A stretch of DNA of 64,000 bases from Saccharothrix syringae (GTDB taxonomy: Bacteria; Actinomycetota; Actinomycetes; Mycobacteriales; Pseudonocardiaceae). Made by a program: the position numbers and the translations under genes. The notes beneath the pieces are model-generated. The model saw nothing but the letters and a program-made list of their open reading frames with translations. It did not search any database and was not told the origin of the DNA. Positions 26,532-35,821 of the stretch are shown here, piece after piece. The number at the start of each line of letters is the position of its first letter. Within the stretch, counting starts at the first letter, position 1. The DNA is taken from positions 9,300,001 to 9,364,000 of the forward strand of contig NZ_CP034550.1 of NCBI RefSeq assembly GCF_009498035.1, in the 5' to 3' direction.

Positions 26532-27557
26532 GTGGTCTACAAGAGCGTGGTGCGCAGGGCGTTGTTCCGGATGCACGGCGGTGACGCGGAGCGGGTCCAC
26601 GAGACCACCCTCGGCGCGCTGGCGGCGGTGAGCCCGGCGGCGAAGCTCGTGCGGCGCGCACCCGCGCCGGGGCGCACGGTGTTCGGCGTGCGGTTCCCCA
26701 ACCCGGTCGGCCTGGCCGCCGGGCTGGACAAGAACGGCCGGGCGCTGCCCGCGTGGGGCGCGCTCGGGTTCGGGTTCGTCGAGGTCGGCACGGTCACCCG
26801 GCACCCGCAGCCGGGCAACCCGAAGCCGCGGCTGTTCCGGCTGCGCGCCAGCGAGGCGATCATCAACCGGATGGGCTTCAACAACGACGGGGCCCAGGCG
26901 CTGGCCGACCGGCTGGCCCGCCTCGGGCCGCTGTCCGTGCCGCTGGGCATCAGCCTCGGCAAGTCCAAGGTCACGCCGGTGGAGGAGGCCGTCGAGGACT
27001 ACCAGGTCTCGCTGCGCGCGCTCTACCGGTTCGGCGACTACTTCGCGGTCAACATCAGCTCGCCCAACACGCCGGGGCTGCGCAGCCTCCAGGACCGGGG
27101 CGCGCTGACCGAGCTGCTGGGCGGGCTCAACGCCACGGCGCGCGAGCTGGCCGGCGGCGCGGCGCCCAAGCCGATCCTGGTCAAGATCGCCCCCGACCTG
27201 ACCGACGAGGCCATCGGCGAGCTGCTGGAGGTGTGCGCGGAGCACGGCGTCAGCGGGCTGATCGCGACCAACACCACGCTGTCGCGCGACGGGCTGGCCT
27301 ACGCCGACCAGGGGCTGGCGGGCGAGGCGGGCGGGTTGAGCGGCCGGCCGCTGGCCGCGCGGGCGCGCGAGGTGGTGCGGTTCGTCAGCAGGCAGACCGA
27401 CGGCGCGCTGCCGATCATCGGCGTGGGCGGCATCGCGAGCGCCGACGACGCCAAGCGGATGCTGGACGCCGGCGCGAGCCTGCTCCAGGTCTACACCGGG
27501 TTCATCTACGAGGGGCCGGGGCTGGTGCGGCGGATCAACCGGTCGTTGCGCGGCTAG
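26532..27557 (+). CDS. pyrD: Dihydroorotate dehydrogenase (quinone), class 2
   Basis: Oxidises dihydroorotate to orotate with FMN and passes electrons to quinone, at the inner membrane. 341 aa. An N-terminal helical extension (about 1-45) marks the membrane-associated class 2; FMN-binding [13 protein letters not shown], substrate-loop [14 protein letters not shown] with the catalytic Ser, and [15 protein letters not shown] follow. GTG at 26532 with TAGGGT 7 nt before it and no ribosome site: leaderless. Its stop codon overlaps that of the convergent NCS2 permease, a possible functional pairing in pyrimidine supply. Confidence 0.96.
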   Translation: MVYKSVVRRALFRMHGGDAERVHETTLGALAAVSPAAKLVRRAPAPGRTVFGVRFPNPVGLAAGLDKNGRALPAWGALGFGFVEVGTVTRHPQPGNPKPRLFRLRASEAIINRMGFNNDGAQALADRLARLGPLSVPLGISLGKSKVTPVEEAVEDYQVSLRALYRFGDYFAVNISSPNTPGLRSLQDRGALTELLGGLNATARELAGGAAPKPILVKIAPDLTDEAIGELLEVCAEHGVSGLIATNTTLSRDGLAYADQGLAGEAGGLSGRPLAARAREVVRFVSRQTDGALPIIGVGGIASADDAKRMLDAGASLLQVYTGFIYEGPGLVRRINRSLRG

Positions 27558-28798
27558 GCGCCGCGGGCGGCGCGCAGCCAGCGCAGCACCGGGTGCAGGA
27601 TCACCACCAGCAGCGGGCCCCACACCAGGCCGCCCAGCTCCATGTCCCCGACCTCCAGGGTCAGGTCGCCCACGCCCGCGACCAGGGCCGCGCCGCCGAC
27701 CAGGGCGTTGGCGGGGTTGGTCAGGTCGACCCGGTTCTCCGTCCACACGCGCACGCCGACCAGGCTGATCAGGCCGAACAGCACCAGGGTCGCGCCGCCG
27801 ACCACGCCCGCGGGCACGGTGCCGAACACCGCGGTGACCTTCGGTGAGAAGGACAGCAGCGCGGCGGCCACCCCGGTCACCGCGAACGCGGCGGTGGAGT
27901 AGACCTTCGTCACGCCCATCACGCCGATGTTCTCGGAGTAGGTGGTGGTGCCGGAGCCGCCGCCGAGGCCGCCCAGCGTGGTGGACAGGCCGTTGGCGAT
28001 GATCGAGTCGCCCACGCTGCCGTCCAGGTTGCGGCCGGTCAGCGCGGCGACCGCCTTGACGTGGCCGACGTTCTCCGCGACCAGCACGAGCACCACCGGC
28101 AGCACCAGCAGGGTGACCGACGGGCGCAGCTGCGGCGAGTGGAACTCGGGCAGGCCGAACCAGTCCGCCCGCGCGACCGCGGCCGTGTCGACCAGGCCGG
28201 TGGAGAAGCCGAGCAGCCACCCGCCGACCACGCCGGCGAGCACGGAGAACCGGAACGTCGTGCCGCGGCCGAGCACCCCGCACAGCAGGATGATCGCCAT
28301 GGTGACCACGGCGGGCAGCGGTTGCTCGGCGAAGGGCTCGGTGGCCCGCCCGGACAGGTTGAGCCCGATGATGATCACCACGGCGCCGGTGACGACCGGC
28401 GGCATCACCGACTCCAGCATCCGCACGCCCAGCGCCTTGACCGCCACGCCGATGATCAGCACCAGCAGGCCGGCCGCGAGCACGCCGCCGAGCTGGGCGG
28501 CGATACCCTCGTCGCGGGCGGCCCACAGCGGTGCGATGAACGCGAACGACGGGCCGAGGTAGCTGGGCACCCGGTTGCGGGTGATGACCAGGAACAGCAG
28601 GGTGCCCACGCCGGAGACCAGCAGGGTGGTGCTGACCGGGAGGCCCGTGGTGGCGGGGACGTAGATCGTGGCACCGGCCATCGCGACGAGGTGCTGGGCG
28701 CCGAAGCCGATGGTGAGCGGCCAGCTCAGTCGCTCCTGCGGGGCGATGGCGTCACCGTCTGCGGTGCGGCCATCGCCGTGCACGGTCCACAACGCCAC
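27554..28798 (-). CDS. NCS2 uracil/xanthine permease
   Basis: 414 aa with about 12-14 membrane segments. Nucleobase transporter of the UraA type: [13 protein letters not shown] in helix 8 and [20 protein letters not shown], the family signature, in helix 10. Uracil is the likeliest substrate given the convergent pyrD, but xanthine cannot be excluded. GTG at 28798 has GGGGAGG upstream; the longer frame to 28897 is AT-richer and lies in the promoter region. Its TAG stop and that of pyrD share the palindrome CTAG. Confidence 0.92.
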   Translation of the reverse strand: MALWTVHGDGRTADGDAIAPQERLSWPLTIGFGAQHLVAMAGATIYVPATTGLPVSTTLLVSGVGTLLFLVITRNRVPSYLGPSFAFIAPLWAARDEGIAAQLGGVLAAGLLVLIIGVAVKALGVRMLESVMPPVVTGAVVIIIGLNLSGRATEPFAEQPLPAVVTMAIILLCGVLGRGTTFRFSVLAGVVGGWLLGFSTGLVDTAAVARADWFGLPEFHSPQLRPSVTLLVLPVVLVLVAENVGHVKAVAALTGRNLDGSVGDSIIANGLSTTLGGLGGGSGTTTYSENIGVMGVTKVYSTAAFAVTGVAAALLSFSPKVTAVFGTVPAGVVGGATLVLFGLISLVGVRVWTENRVDLTNPANALVGGAALVAGVGDLTLEVGDMELGGLVWGPLLVVILHPVLRWLRAARGA

Positions 28799-29136
28799 GC
28801 AACGACCTCCCCGGCGACCAGGCCGAACCACGCTGTTCGACAAGGGATACTGCCACGCCACGTAGTGGCTCGGGCTATGTAACAGTCTGATAATCACACG
28901 ATCGCAGCAGCGTACGCCACTGATCTGATCATGTCAGCCCAGGTCGGCTACGTAACGTGAGGTAACGGGGGTTCGTGCAGATGGCCTCGCGGCGACCCGC
29001 GCGGAGCTTCGGGTGACCGCAGGGTGGTGGCACAGCGCGACCGCCCACGGGCTCAGCGCGACAACCCGCGAGCACAGCGCGACCGCCCACAGGCACAGCG
29101 CGACAACCCACAGGCACAGCGCGACAGCTCACGGGC
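28799..29136. other. Spacer with permease promoter region and repeats
   Basis: The first 150 bp (28799-28950) upstream of the permease include a relatively AT-rich stretch (TGTAACAGTCTGATAATCACACGATC near 28878, shown only in part) that probably holds its promoter. From 29034 onward a 21-bp tandem repeat runs into the 3' end of pspM. No gene is supported here. Confidence 0.5.
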
Positions 29137-29155
29137 TCAGCGCGACAGCTCGCGC
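29034..29155. repeat. 21-bp tandem repeat running into the pspM 3' end
   Basis: Almost six units of CAGCGCGACnnCnCnCnnGCn (21 bp, starting at 29034, 29055, 29076, 29097, 29118, 29139). The last, partial unit encodes the final residues RELSR of pspM on the minus strand; the others lie beyond its stop codon. It looks like amplification of the gene's 3' end. Confidence 0.8.
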
Positions 29156-29928
29156 AACCCGGCCGCGAGACCCGCGAGGTGGTCGGTCGCCTCGCCCAGC
29201 ACCTCGCGGGGGTTGGCCGCGGTGCTCTCGGCCAGCACCCGCCCCGCCGCGGCGACCAGGCCGCAGTACCCCTCCACGCCCTCGTCCAGCTGGGCCCGCA
29301 GCCTCCGCACGCCCTCCACCAGCGGCGCGCGGTCCAGCGGCGGCGCCGTGTCGCGGGCCCGCTCCACGGCCTGGAGCTGCAACGACACCGCGCGGATCGC
29401 GGCGGCCGCTTCCGCGCCGGTCGCGCGGGCCTGCTCGACCGAGTCCGACGGCACGGAGGTCAGCGCCGCCGAGTCGAGCTGGCGCAGCAGCTCCCGCAGG
29501 GTGTCCTCGGCCTCTTCGAGCCGTTCCATCGGCTGCCGCGCGGCCGAGGCCCGGGCGGGCAGCGGCGACCGCGCCGGGGCGGCCGCGAGCTGCTGCCTGG
29601 CCTGGTTGACCTGCCGCATCCGCACGCCGGTGCGCACGGCCAGCACCGAGGTGCCGGCGAGCCCGAGGGCCGCGCCGACCCCGACGCCCGGGGCCACCGC
29701 ACCCACCAGCGCCAGCGTGCCGACCGCGGCGAGCAGGGCCAGCACGATCAGCCAGAAGGTGAGCGCGCGGCTCGACCGGCGGTAGCGCCGGTCGAGCTTC
29801 GCGCGCGGGTCGTTCCACGCGGCGACCCGCCGCCGCACCTGGTCCGCGAGCTGCCCCTGGAGCTGACCGCCGACGAACTGGACGATCTCACCGGCCGCCT
29901 TCCGCCGGGGATCCATCGCGGACACCAT
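29137..29928 (-). CDS. pspM: PspM-like membrane protein
   Basis: 263 aa. Two membrane helices (about 55-75 and 79-97) between a basic N-terminal region and a helical, Glu/Ala-rich C-terminal domain. Sequence alone is weak, but topology, size and position right after pspA match PspM (Rv2743c) of mycobacteria, the membrane partner of PspA in the actinobacterial phage-shock response. ATG at 29928, 4 bp after the pspA stop, with GAGAGG upstream. No pspN follows; the next gene is on the far side of a repeat array. Confidence 0.8.
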   Translation of the reverse strand: MVSAMDPRRKAAGEIVQFVGGQLQGQLADQVRRRVAAWNDPRAKLDRRYRRSSRALTFWLIVLALLAAVGTLALVGAVAPGVGVGAALGLAGTSVLAVRTGVRMRQVNQARQQLAAAPARSPLPARASAARQPMERLEEAEDTLRELLRQLDSAALTSVPSDSVEQARATGAEAAAAIRAVSLQLQAVERARDTAPPLDRAPLVEGVRRLRAQLDEGVEGYCGLVAAAGRVLAESTAANPREVLGEATDHLAGLAAGLRELSR

Positions 29929-29932
29929 CCTC

Positions 29933-30808
29933 TCAGCCCTGGTTGGTCTGGGGGTTCTGCTGCTGGGCGGGTGCCTGCTGGACCTGCTGCGTCGGCTGGG
30001 CCTGGGCCTGCTGCACGCGCTGCTGGATCTCCTGCTGGATGCTCGCGGAGGCCGACCGGCCGCTGGTGACCTCGCCCGCGACCTTGCCGCCGGACAGGGA
30101 CGCCCGGATCTGCTCCAGCCGCGCCGAGCCCGCCATCTGCGTGGTCGACTGCTGGACCTCCAGCATCCGGCCCTGCACCGAGTTCTGCGCCAGCTCCGCG
30201 GAGCCGAGGGCGGTGGTGTACCGCTTCTCGATCTTGTCGCGGACCTCCTCCAGCGACGGCGTGTTGCCGGGGGCGGCCAGCTCGGTCATCTGGCGCAGCG
30301 AGTGGGAGACCTGCTCCTGCATCTTCGCCTGCTCCAGCTGGCTGAGCAGCTTGGTGCGCTCGGCGAGCTTGCCCTGGAGCACCATCGCGTTGCGCTCGAC
30401 GGCCTGCTTGGCCTGGCCGGCGGCCTGCAACGCCTGGTCGTGCAGGGTCTTGAGGTCCTCGATGCTCTGCTCGGCGGTCACCAGCTGGGTGGCGAACGAC
30501 TGCGCGGCGTTCTCGAACTCGGTCGCCCGCTGCTCCTCGCCCTTGGCGCGGGCCTCGTCGGCCAGCACGAGGGCCTGGCGCGCCGACGCCTGCAGCTTCT
30601 CCACCTCACCGAGCTGGCGGTTGAGCTTCATCTCCAGCTGGCGCTGGTTGCCGATCACCGCCGCGGCCTGCTGCGACAGCGCCTGGTGCTGGCGCTGGGC
30701 CTCCTCGATGGCCTGCTGGATCTGCACCTTCGGGTCGGCGTGCTCGTCGATCTTCGACGAAAAAGCCGCCATGAAGTACTTCCACGCCTTCGCGAAAGGG
30801 TTGGCCAT
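29933..30808 (-). CDS. pspA: PspA/IM30-family envelope-stress protein
   Basis: Peripheral membrane protein that stabilises damaged membranes and, in mycobacteria, binds ClgR. 291 aa. Amphipathic N-terminus ([20 protein letters not shown]), then long coiled coils over most of the protein (about 25-215), ending in a Gln/Pro-rich tail ([16 protein letters not shown]) that is longer than in E. coli PspA. TAGGAG ribosome site. An ECF-type promoter lies about 50 bp upstream and a terminator-like hairpin separates it from clgR, so it can be expressed both alone and by read-through. Confidence 0.94.
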   Translation of the reverse strand: MANPFAKAWKYFMAAFSSKIDEHADPKVQIQQAIEEAQRQHQALSQQAAAVIGNQRQLEMKLNRQLGEVEKLQASARQALVLADEARAKGEEQRATEFENAAQSFATQLVTAEQSIEDLKTLHDQALQAAGQAKQAVERNAMVLQGKLAERTKLLSQLEQAKMQEQVSHSLRQMTELAAPGNTPSLEEVRDKIEKRYTTALGSAELAQNSVQGRMLEVQQSTTQMAGSARLEQIRASLSGGKVAGEVTSGRSASASIQQEIQQRVQQAQAQPTQQVQQAPAQQQNPQTNQG

Positions 30809-30857
30809 CTCCTACGCCTGCCTTCTCCGCACGTCCTTGGCTCGCGCTCGTGATTGG

Positions 30858-30884
30858 CAACGACCCGGTGCTGTTGTTGGTTCC
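30858..30884 (-). promoter_or_regulatory. ECF-sigma (SigE-like) promoter of pspA
   Basis: On the minus strand GGAACC (30879-30884), 16-bp spacer, CGTTG (30858-30862). This matches the GGAAC...CGTT pattern of SigE-type extracytoplasmic sigma factors. It lies about 50 bp upstream of the pspA ATG. Confidence 0.65.
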
Positions 30885-31031
30885 ATCGTTCCAGTTGTCC
30901 CGCGCGGCTTCCACCGACCCCGGGAGATCTCCGGGATTCCCCTGAGGTACCCCGGACCCACCCCGGGCCTTCCGGCGCCGCCGTGCCCGTGTGACGCGCG
31001 GACCGGGCGCGGGGTTGCCACCCAACGCCGA

Positions 31032-31061
31032 GAGCCGAGCCGGGTGATCCCGGCTCGGCTC
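31032..31061 (-). terminator. Hairpin between clgR and pspA
   Basis: Perfect 13-bp stem, GAGCCGAGCCGGG (31032-31044) with CCCGGCTCGGCTC (31049-31061), loop TGAT, 20 bp beyond the clgR stop. No U-tract. It should end, or reduce, transcription from clgR into pspA. Confidence 0.7.
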
Positions 31062-31080
31062 GTCGCAGGTCCTCGATGTG

Positions 31081-31527
31081 CTACGCCGCCACCACGGCGC
31101 CGCGCGGCTTGGCGATCGACGTGGACAGCCGGTGCGAGAGCACGGGCTGCAGCCGCAGGTCGGACAGGTCGTTGCCGATCACGGCGGGCACGATCGCGCC
31201 GCCCTCCAGGCCGTCCAGACCCGCGCCGTCCAGCCCCGCCGCGGCGGGCGCCGGGCGCTCGGTCAGCTCGGCCGGGCTCGTGACGGGCTGCTGAACCGCG
31301 CCGATGTCCGAGGCCACCAGGTGCAGCAGCTCGGACAGGGGCAGGTCCAGCGCCTCGCAGATCGCGGCCAGCAGTTCGCTGGACGCCTCTTTGCGGCCAC
31401 GCTCCACCTCGGACAGGTACCCCAGGCTGACGCGGGCGGTCCTGGAGACCTCGCGCAGCGTGCGGCGCTGGGTGGTGCGGGCATGGCGGAGCCGATCACC
31501 GATCGCCTCGCGTAGCAGCACGGTCAT
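31081..31527 (-). CDS. clgR: ClgR, XRE-family regulator of proteolysis and envelope stress
   Basis: 148 aa. N-terminal helix-turn-helix (about 10-65: [40 protein letters not shown]), then [11 protein letters not shown] typical of ClgR, and a C-terminal tail ending AVVAA. In related actinobacteria ClgR activates clpP, lon, psp and its own gene, and is itself a Clp substrate; a hydrophobic AVVAA terminus fits such a degron. GGAAGGAGG before ATG at 31527. Upstream are a ClgR box and an ECF-type promoter. Confidence 0.93.
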   Translation of the reverse strand: MTVLLREAIGDRLRHARTTQRRTLREVSRTARVSLGYLSEVERGRKEASSELLAAICEALDLPLSELLHLVASDIGAVQQPVTSPAELTERPAPAAAGLDGAGLDGLEGGAIVPAVIGNDLSDLRLQPVLSHRLSTSIAKPRGAVVAA

Positions 31528-31602
31528 CGCGCGCCTCCTTCCGGCCGGCCGTGCCACCACGTTACCGACCCGCCCCGTCGACGGGCAGTGAGTTCTGTGC
31601 AC

Positions 31603-31619
31603 GTCCGCCAAGGGCGAAC
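31603..31619. promoter_or_regulatory. ClgR operator upstream of clgR
   Basis: Minus-strand GTTCGC-N5-GCGGAC, one base from the perfect palindrome GTTCGC-N5-GCGAAC known for ClgR of Streptomyces and Corynebacterium. It ends 76 bp before the clgR start and overlaps the -10 of the ECF-type promoter, consistent with autoregulation. Confidence 0.65.
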
Positions 31620-31643
31620 GAGTGAACCGACGGGTAAGTTCCC
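31616..31643 (-). promoter_or_regulatory. ECF-sigma (SigE-like) promoter of clgR
   Basis: GGGAAC (31638-31643), 17-bp spacer, CGTTC (31616-31620) on the minus strand. In M. tuberculosis clgR is SigE-dependent; the same control seems present here. Confidence 0.55.
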
Positions 31644-31683
31644 GGGTTGTCCGCGTTGTGTGACGGAAAACTCGCTGGTCAGT

Positions 31684-32169
31684 TCACCTGATCGAGATCT
31701 TGAGGTGCTCACCGAGCAGATCAAGGGCCGCCGCGGCGGAGGCTGCGCGCACTTCGTGACGACCACCACCCAGAGTGAACGTTTGCACGGTCGAAACGGA
31801 TCTACCGGACAAACCGACGTGGACCGTGCCGGGTGGCACCCCGTCCTGCGGGTCGGGCCCGGCCACGCCGGTGAGGCCGAGGCCCCAGGTCGCGCCGCAC
31901 CGGGTGCGGGCGCCCTCGGCGAGCTGCCGTGCCACTTCCGGGTGAACCGCGCCGTGCTCGGCGAGCAGGTCCGCGTCCACGCCCGCGAGCGCGTGCTTGA
32001 GGTCCGTGGCGTAGACCACCAGGCCGCCGCGCACGACGGCGCTGGCGCCGGGCACGTCGGTCAGCGCGACCGCGACCAGGCCGGCGGTCAGCGACTCGGC
32101 GGTGGCCACGGTCTCGCCGCGCTCGCGCAGGGCCGCGACCACGTCCCGGGCGTCCACACCACCGCTCAC
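31684..32169 (-). CDS. CinA C-terminal domain protein, NMN amidohydrolase type
   Basis: 161 aa, the stand-alone CinA C-terminal (PncC) domain. Deamidates nicotinamide mononucleotide to NaMN in pyridine-nucleotide recycling in characterised members. TAESLTAGLV (23-32) carries the catalytic Ser, and GLTGVAGPD the second signature. GTG start overlaps the pgsA stop (GTGA). Operon rimO-pgsA-cinA precedes clgR, as in Streptomyces and relatives. Confidence 0.92.
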   Translation of the reverse strand: MSGGVDARDVVAALRERGETVATAESLTAGLVAVALTDVPGASAVVRGGLVVYATDLKHALAGVDADLLAEHGAVHPEVARQLAEGARTRCGATWGLGLTGVAGPDPQDGVPPGTVHVGLSGRSVSTVQTFTLGGGRHEVRAASAAAALDLLGEHLKISIR

Positions 32170-32750
32170 GCCCCGGCCACCGCCCGCTTGCCGCGCGCCC
32201 GCAGCCTGACCGCGCGGATGACGTAGTCCACGCCCGTCACCACCGTCAGCACCACGGCCGCACCCATGGTGACCTGCGCCAACGGCTCCAGGTAGGCGGG
32301 CAGCGGCAGCAGGTAGAGCCCGATGGCCACGATCTGCACCAGCGTCTTGGCCTTGCCGCCCCGGCTGGCCGGGATCACCCCGTGGCGGATCACCCAGAAG
32401 CGCAGCAGCGTCACGCCCAGCTCGCGCACCGCGATGACCACCGTCACCCACCAGGGCAGCTCGCCGAGCAGGCTCAGGCCCACCAGCGCGGCACCGGTGA
32501 GCGCCTTGTCCGCGATCGGGTCGGCGATCTTGCCGAAGTCGGTGATCAGCCCGAGCTTGCGGGCCAGGTTGCCGTCGACGTGGTCGGTCACCGAGGCGAC
32601 CGCGAACACGCCGAACGCGCCCAGCCGCCACCAGAACTGCCTGCCGTCCTCGGCGAACAGCAGGTAGAGGAACACCGGCACGAGCACCAGCCGGGACATC
32701 GTCAGCACGTTGGCGATGTTCAGCACCGGCACGCGCGCGGGTTCGGTCAC
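32166..32750 (-). CDS. pgsA: PgsA, CDP-diacylglycerol--glycerol-3-phosphate phosphatidyltransferase
   Basis: Integral membrane enzyme of phosphatidylglycerol synthesis. 194 aa with four or more membrane helices. The CDP-alcohol phosphotransferase signature DG-x2-AR-x8-G-x3-D-x3-D is complete in [16 protein letters not shown] followed by [11 protein letters not shown] start overlaps the rimO stop; stop overlaps the cinA start. The position matches pgsA3 (Rv2746c) upstream of clgR in mycobacteria. Confidence 0.94.
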   Translation of the reverse strand: MTEPARVPVLNIANVLTMSRLVLVPVFLYLLFAEDGRQFWWRLGAFGVFAVASVTDHVDGNLARKLGLITDFGKIADPIADKALTGAALVGLSLLGELPWWVTVVIAVRELGVTLLRFWVIRHGVIPASRGGKAKTLVQIVAIGLYLLPLPAYLEPLAQVTMGAAVVLTVVTGVDYVIRAVRLRARGKRAVAGA

Positions 32751-34156
32751 CTGGCGAGCACCTCGACGGCGGAGACCACCAGGTCCACGCCCTCGGCCGC
32801 GTCGACGCGGCAGCGCACCAGGTCCCCGACGCGCAGCCCGTCGGCGTTGGTGATCACGCACTCGCCGTCGACCTCGGGCGCCTGGTGCGCGGCGCGGCCG
32901 ACGCAGTCGTTCTCGTCGTCCTCCTCGGTCTCGACCAGGACGACGACCTCCTCGCCCACGCGCTCCTCGGCGCGCTGCGCGGTCAGCTCCTCGACCAGGT
33001 TGGAGATCCGCGCGACGCGCTCGGCGACGGTGTCGGCGTCCAGCTTGCCGGGCAGGCCCTCGGCCTCGGTGCCGTCCTCGTCGGAGTAGCCGAACACGCC
33101 CACCGCGTCCAGCCGGGCCTCGGTGAGGAACCGCTCCAGCTCGGCCACGTCCTCCTCGGTCTCGCCGGGGAAGCCGACGATGACGTTGCTCCGGATGCCC
33201 GCGCGCGGCGCCAGCGACCGGATCTGCGCGATCAGGGCCAGGAACGACTCGGTCGAGCCGAACCGGCGCATCCGCCGCAGCACCGGCTCGCTGGAGTGCT
33301 GGAAGGACATGTCGAAGTAGTCGGCCACGCCCTCGGTGGTCGCGATGGCCCGGACCAGCGTCGGCTTGGTCTCCGCGGGCTGGAGGTAGGACACCCGCAC
33401 GCGGTCGATGCCGGGCACGGCGGCCAGCCTGGGCAGCAGCTGCTCCAGGCCGCCCAGCTCGCGCGGCAGGTCCTTGGCGTAGGAGGTGGAGTTCTCCGAG
33501 ACCAGGAACACCTCGCGGACGCCCTGCTCGGCCAGCCACATCGCCTCGGCGACCACCTCGTCGGGGTGGCGGGAGACGAAGGCGCCGCGGAAGGAGGGGA
33601 TCGCGCAGAACGAGCAGCGCCGGTCGCAGCCCGAGGCGATCTTCAGCGGGGCGACGGGCGTGTCCTCCAGGCGGGTCCGCAGCACGCGCGGCCCCCAGCC
33701 GTGGCCCGGGACCTGCACCTCCTCGGCGGCCTTGGGCCGCTGCACGGGCGTGAGCGGGAGCAGGGTGCGCCGGTCGACGGGCTTGTGGGACTCCACGGCC
33801 CGGCCCGCCAGCACGTCGTCCAGCCGCTCGGCGAGGGTGCCGTAGTGGTCGAACCCGAGCACGGCGTGCGCCTCGGGCAGGCTGTCGGCCAGCTCGGTGC
33901 CGTAGCGCTCGGCCATGCACCCGACCGCGACCACCTTGGCGCCGCTGTCGGCGGCGGCCAGCAGGGTGTCCACGGAGTCCTTCTTGGCCGACTCCACGAA
34001 GCCGCACGTGTTCACCACGACCACGTCGGCGTCGTCGTCGACCAGCTCCCAGCCGTCGGCGGTCAGCCGGCCGGCCAGCTCCTCGGAGTCGACCTCGTTG
34101 CGGGCGCACCCGAGGGTCAGCATGGCGACGCGCTTGGACGTGGTGGGGGAAGACAC
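32747..34156 (-). CDS. rimO: RimO, ribosomal protein S12 Asp methylthiotransferase
   Basis: Radical SAM enzyme with two 4Fe-4S clusters that adds a methylthio group to the conserved aspartate of S12. 469 aa. N-terminal UPF0004 domain with cluster cysteines in [17 protein letters not shown] and VGCMAE; radical SAM motif CDRRCSFC; C-terminal TRAM domain (about 400-469). GTG at 34156 was chosen because TACCCT lies 7 nt upstream without a ribosome site; the longer frame to 34249 would run into the argA promoter. Confidence 0.95.
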   Translation of the reverse strand: MSSPTTSKRVAMLTLGCARNEVDSEELAGRLTADGWELVDDDADVVVVNTCGFVESAKKDSVDTLLAAADSGAKVVAVGCMAERYGTELADSLPEAHAVLGFDHYGTLAERLDDVLAGRAVESHKPVDRRTLLPLTPVQRPKAAEEVQVPGHGWGPRVLRTRLEDTPVAPLKIASGCDRRCSFCAIPSFRGAFVSRHPDEVVAEAMWLAEQGVREVFLVSENSTSYAKDLPRELGGLEQLLPRLAAVPGIDRVRVSYLQPAETKPTLVRAIATTEGVADYFDMSFQHSSEPVLRRMRRFGSTESFLALIAQIRSLAPRAGIRSNVIVGFPGETEEDVAELERFLTEARLDAVGVFGYSDEDGTEAEGLPGKLDADTVAERVARISNLVEELTAQRAEERVGEEVVVLVETEEDDENDCVGRAAHQAPEVDGECVITNADGLRVGDLVRCRVDAAEGVDLVVSAVEVLAR

Positions 34157-34163
34157 GGTGCTC

Positions 34164-34169
34164 AGGGTA
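34164..34169 (-). promoter_or_regulatory. -10 element of the leaderless rimO promoter
   Basis: TACCCT on the minus strand, 7 nt before the GTG of rimO. Drives rimO-pgsA-cinA. Confidence 0.5.
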
Positions 34170-34325
34170 ACCGGCGCCGCCGCGGACCAGCGCCGGCCGG
34201 TCGGCGGGTGCCCGGGGACGGCGAAACGAGGCGGTAAGAAATCAGGCATATGCGCCCGAAGGATCGTTAGGGCACACCCACGTGCCGTAAGGGCCTCTGA
34301 CCGCTCGCCCGCCGACGCCGCGGGT

Positions 34326-34331
34326 TACTTT
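34326..34331 (+). promoter_or_regulatory. -10 element of the leaderless argA promoter
   Basis: TACTTT, 6 nt before the GTG at 34338, with no ribosome site. No clear ARG box was identified in the 150-bp divergent spacer. Confidence 0.5.
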
Positions 34332-34337
34332 TGCACC

Positions 34338-34838
34338 GTGACCGACCGGATCAACGTCCGTCGCGCCCGCACCGGTGACGTGCGCGCGATGAAAAGCCTC
34401 ATCGACCAGTACGCCGGCAAGGTGCTGCTCGCGAAACCGCTGGTGACGCTGTTCGAGGACATCCAGGAGTTCTGGGTGGCGGAGGAGGACGGGCAGGTCC
34501 TCGGCTGCGGTGCCCTTCATGTCCTCTGGGAGGACCTGGCCGAGATCCGGACGGTCGCGGTCGAGCCGGCGCAGAGCGGGCGCGGGATCGGTCACCGGAT
34601 CGTCGGCAAGCTGATCGAGACGGCGCGCGAACTCCAGTTGGAACGCCTGTTCGTGTTGACCTTCGAGACCGCCTTCTTCAACCGGCACGGTTTCGTGGAG
34701 ATCGACGGCACGCCCGTCTCCCCCGAGGTCTACGAGGAGATCATGCGGTCGGCCGACGAAGGGGTGGCGGAGTTCCTGGACCTCTCCTACGTCAAGCCCA
34801 ACACCCTGGGCAACTCGCGGATGCTGCTGCACCTCTGA
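34338..34838 (+). CDS. argA: ArgA, single-domain N-acetylglutamate synthase (GNAT)
   Basis: 166 aa GNAT acetyltransferase. First step of arginine synthesis by N-acetylation of glutamate; this short GNAT-only form is the one found in actinobacteria (Rv2747 in M. tuberculosis). VRRARTGDVRAMKSLIDQYAGKVLL at the start and the acetyl-CoA loop VEPAQSGRGIGHRIVGKLI are visible. It lies between rimO-pgsA-cinA-clgR and ftsK as in mycobacteria, which supports the name. GTG start set by the leaderless promoter. Confidence 0.9.
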   Translation: MTDRINVRRARTGDVRAMKSLIDQYAGKVLLAKPLVTLFEDIQEFWVAEEDGQVLGCGALHVLWEDLAEIRTVAVEPAQSGRGIGHRIVGKLIETARELQLERLFVLTFETAFFNRHGFVEIDGTPVSPEVYEEIMRSADEGVAEFLDLSYVKPNTLGNSRMLLHL

Positions 34839-34864
34839 CCATTCGAGCTTGAACTAGAATAGTG

Positions 34865-34893
34865 TTGACTCGACGATACCGGCGGGCCAGGCT
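34865..34893 (+). promoter_or_regulatory. Promoter of the MerR-type gene
   Basis: -35 TTGACT (34865-34870), 17-bp spacer, -10 CAGGCT (34888-34893), then 6 nt to GTG at 34900: a leaderless start with a good -35. The next upstream bases (TAGAATAGTG) are unusually AT-rich for this genome. Confidence 0.6.
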
Positions 34894-34899
34894 GGGCCC

Positions 34900-35751
34900 G
34901 TGGAGCAGTTGACGGTCGACGAGCTGGCGGTCCGCGTGGGCCTGCCCGGCAGCACCATCCGCATGTACCAGACCAAGGGCGTGCTGCACCCGCCGCGCCG
35001 CCAGGGCCGCGTCGCCCACTACGACGCCTCCCACGTCGAACGCCTCACCCTGGTCGGGCGCCTCCAGTCCCGCGGCTTCTCGCTGCCCGCCATCGCCGAG
35101 CTGGTGAAGGCCCGCGAGAGGGGCGCGAGCGTGGCGTCCGTGCTGGGCGTCGGCGAGGCCGAGGGGCCCGACGACTGGGTGCGGATCAGGGTGCGCGACA
35201 TCCGGCGGCTGGTCCCGCTCGGCGACGTGCGGCCGAGCCTGGTGGCCAGGGCCTCGCAGCTCGGGCTGATCCGCTGGCGCCGGGGCTGGCCGCACGCCCG
35301 CCGGTGGGCGCTGGAGGCGGGCAACCGGCTCGCCGCGCTGATGGTGCCCAGCGACGACGTGCTCGACAGCTTCACCGACCTGCGGCGCGCCACCGACGCC
35401 ATCGCGGCCAACTTCGTGGACGTGTTCGAGCGCCGGCTGTGGCCGCAGCTCGCGGACAACGCCGACCAGGAGGACCAGCTCGACCGGGTGCGGGCCCTGC
35501 TGGTCGAGCTGACCTACACCGCCGAGACGGCCGTGGTCGGCACGCTGCGCGAGTCGATCCGCGACGCGGCCGAGGAGTTCGCCCGCCGCCACGGGCTGGT
35601 GCCCGGGGACGACTTCCGGCCCGCCTGGTTCGAGGAGCCGGTGCCGATCGCCGAGCGGCTGGTGGAGGGGCCCGGCGACGACGAGGTGCCCGACGAGCCC
35701 GCGATCCGGCGGTTCCTCGACCGGGACGACCACGACGAGCCGGGCCGGTGA
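34900..35751 (+). CDS. MerR-family transcriptional regulator
   Basis: 283 aa. Winged-helix MerR DNA-binding domain (about 1-72): VDELAVRVGLPGSTIRMYQTKGVLHPP and the wing GRVAHYDASHVERL. The remaining 200 residues are helical and differ from metal-sensing MerR proteins: no Cys pair. Effector unknown; the long C-terminal domain suggests a small-molecule or protein ligand. Its own promoter is leaderless. A small membrane-protein gene follows on the same strand after 70 bp. Confidence 0.85.
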   Translation: MEQLTVDELAVRVGLPGSTIRMYQTKGVLHPPRRQGRVAHYDASHVERLTLVGRLQSRGFSLPAIAELVKARERGASVASVLGVGEAEGPDDWVRIRVRDIRRLVPLGDVRPSLVARASQLGLIRWRRGWPHARRWALEAGNRLAALMVPSDDVLDSFTDLRRATDAIAANFVDVFERRLWPQLADNADQEDQLDRVRALLVELTYTAETAVVGTLRESIRDAAEEFARRHGLVPGDDFRPAWFEEPVPIAERLVEGPGDDEVPDEPAIRRFLDRDDHDEPGR

Positions 35752-35821
35752 GGGGGTTGCGGCCCGCGCCGGCCGTGACCGCCGGCGTGGTCGTGCACCG
35801 CGTCCTCACCAGGCGGCCGTC

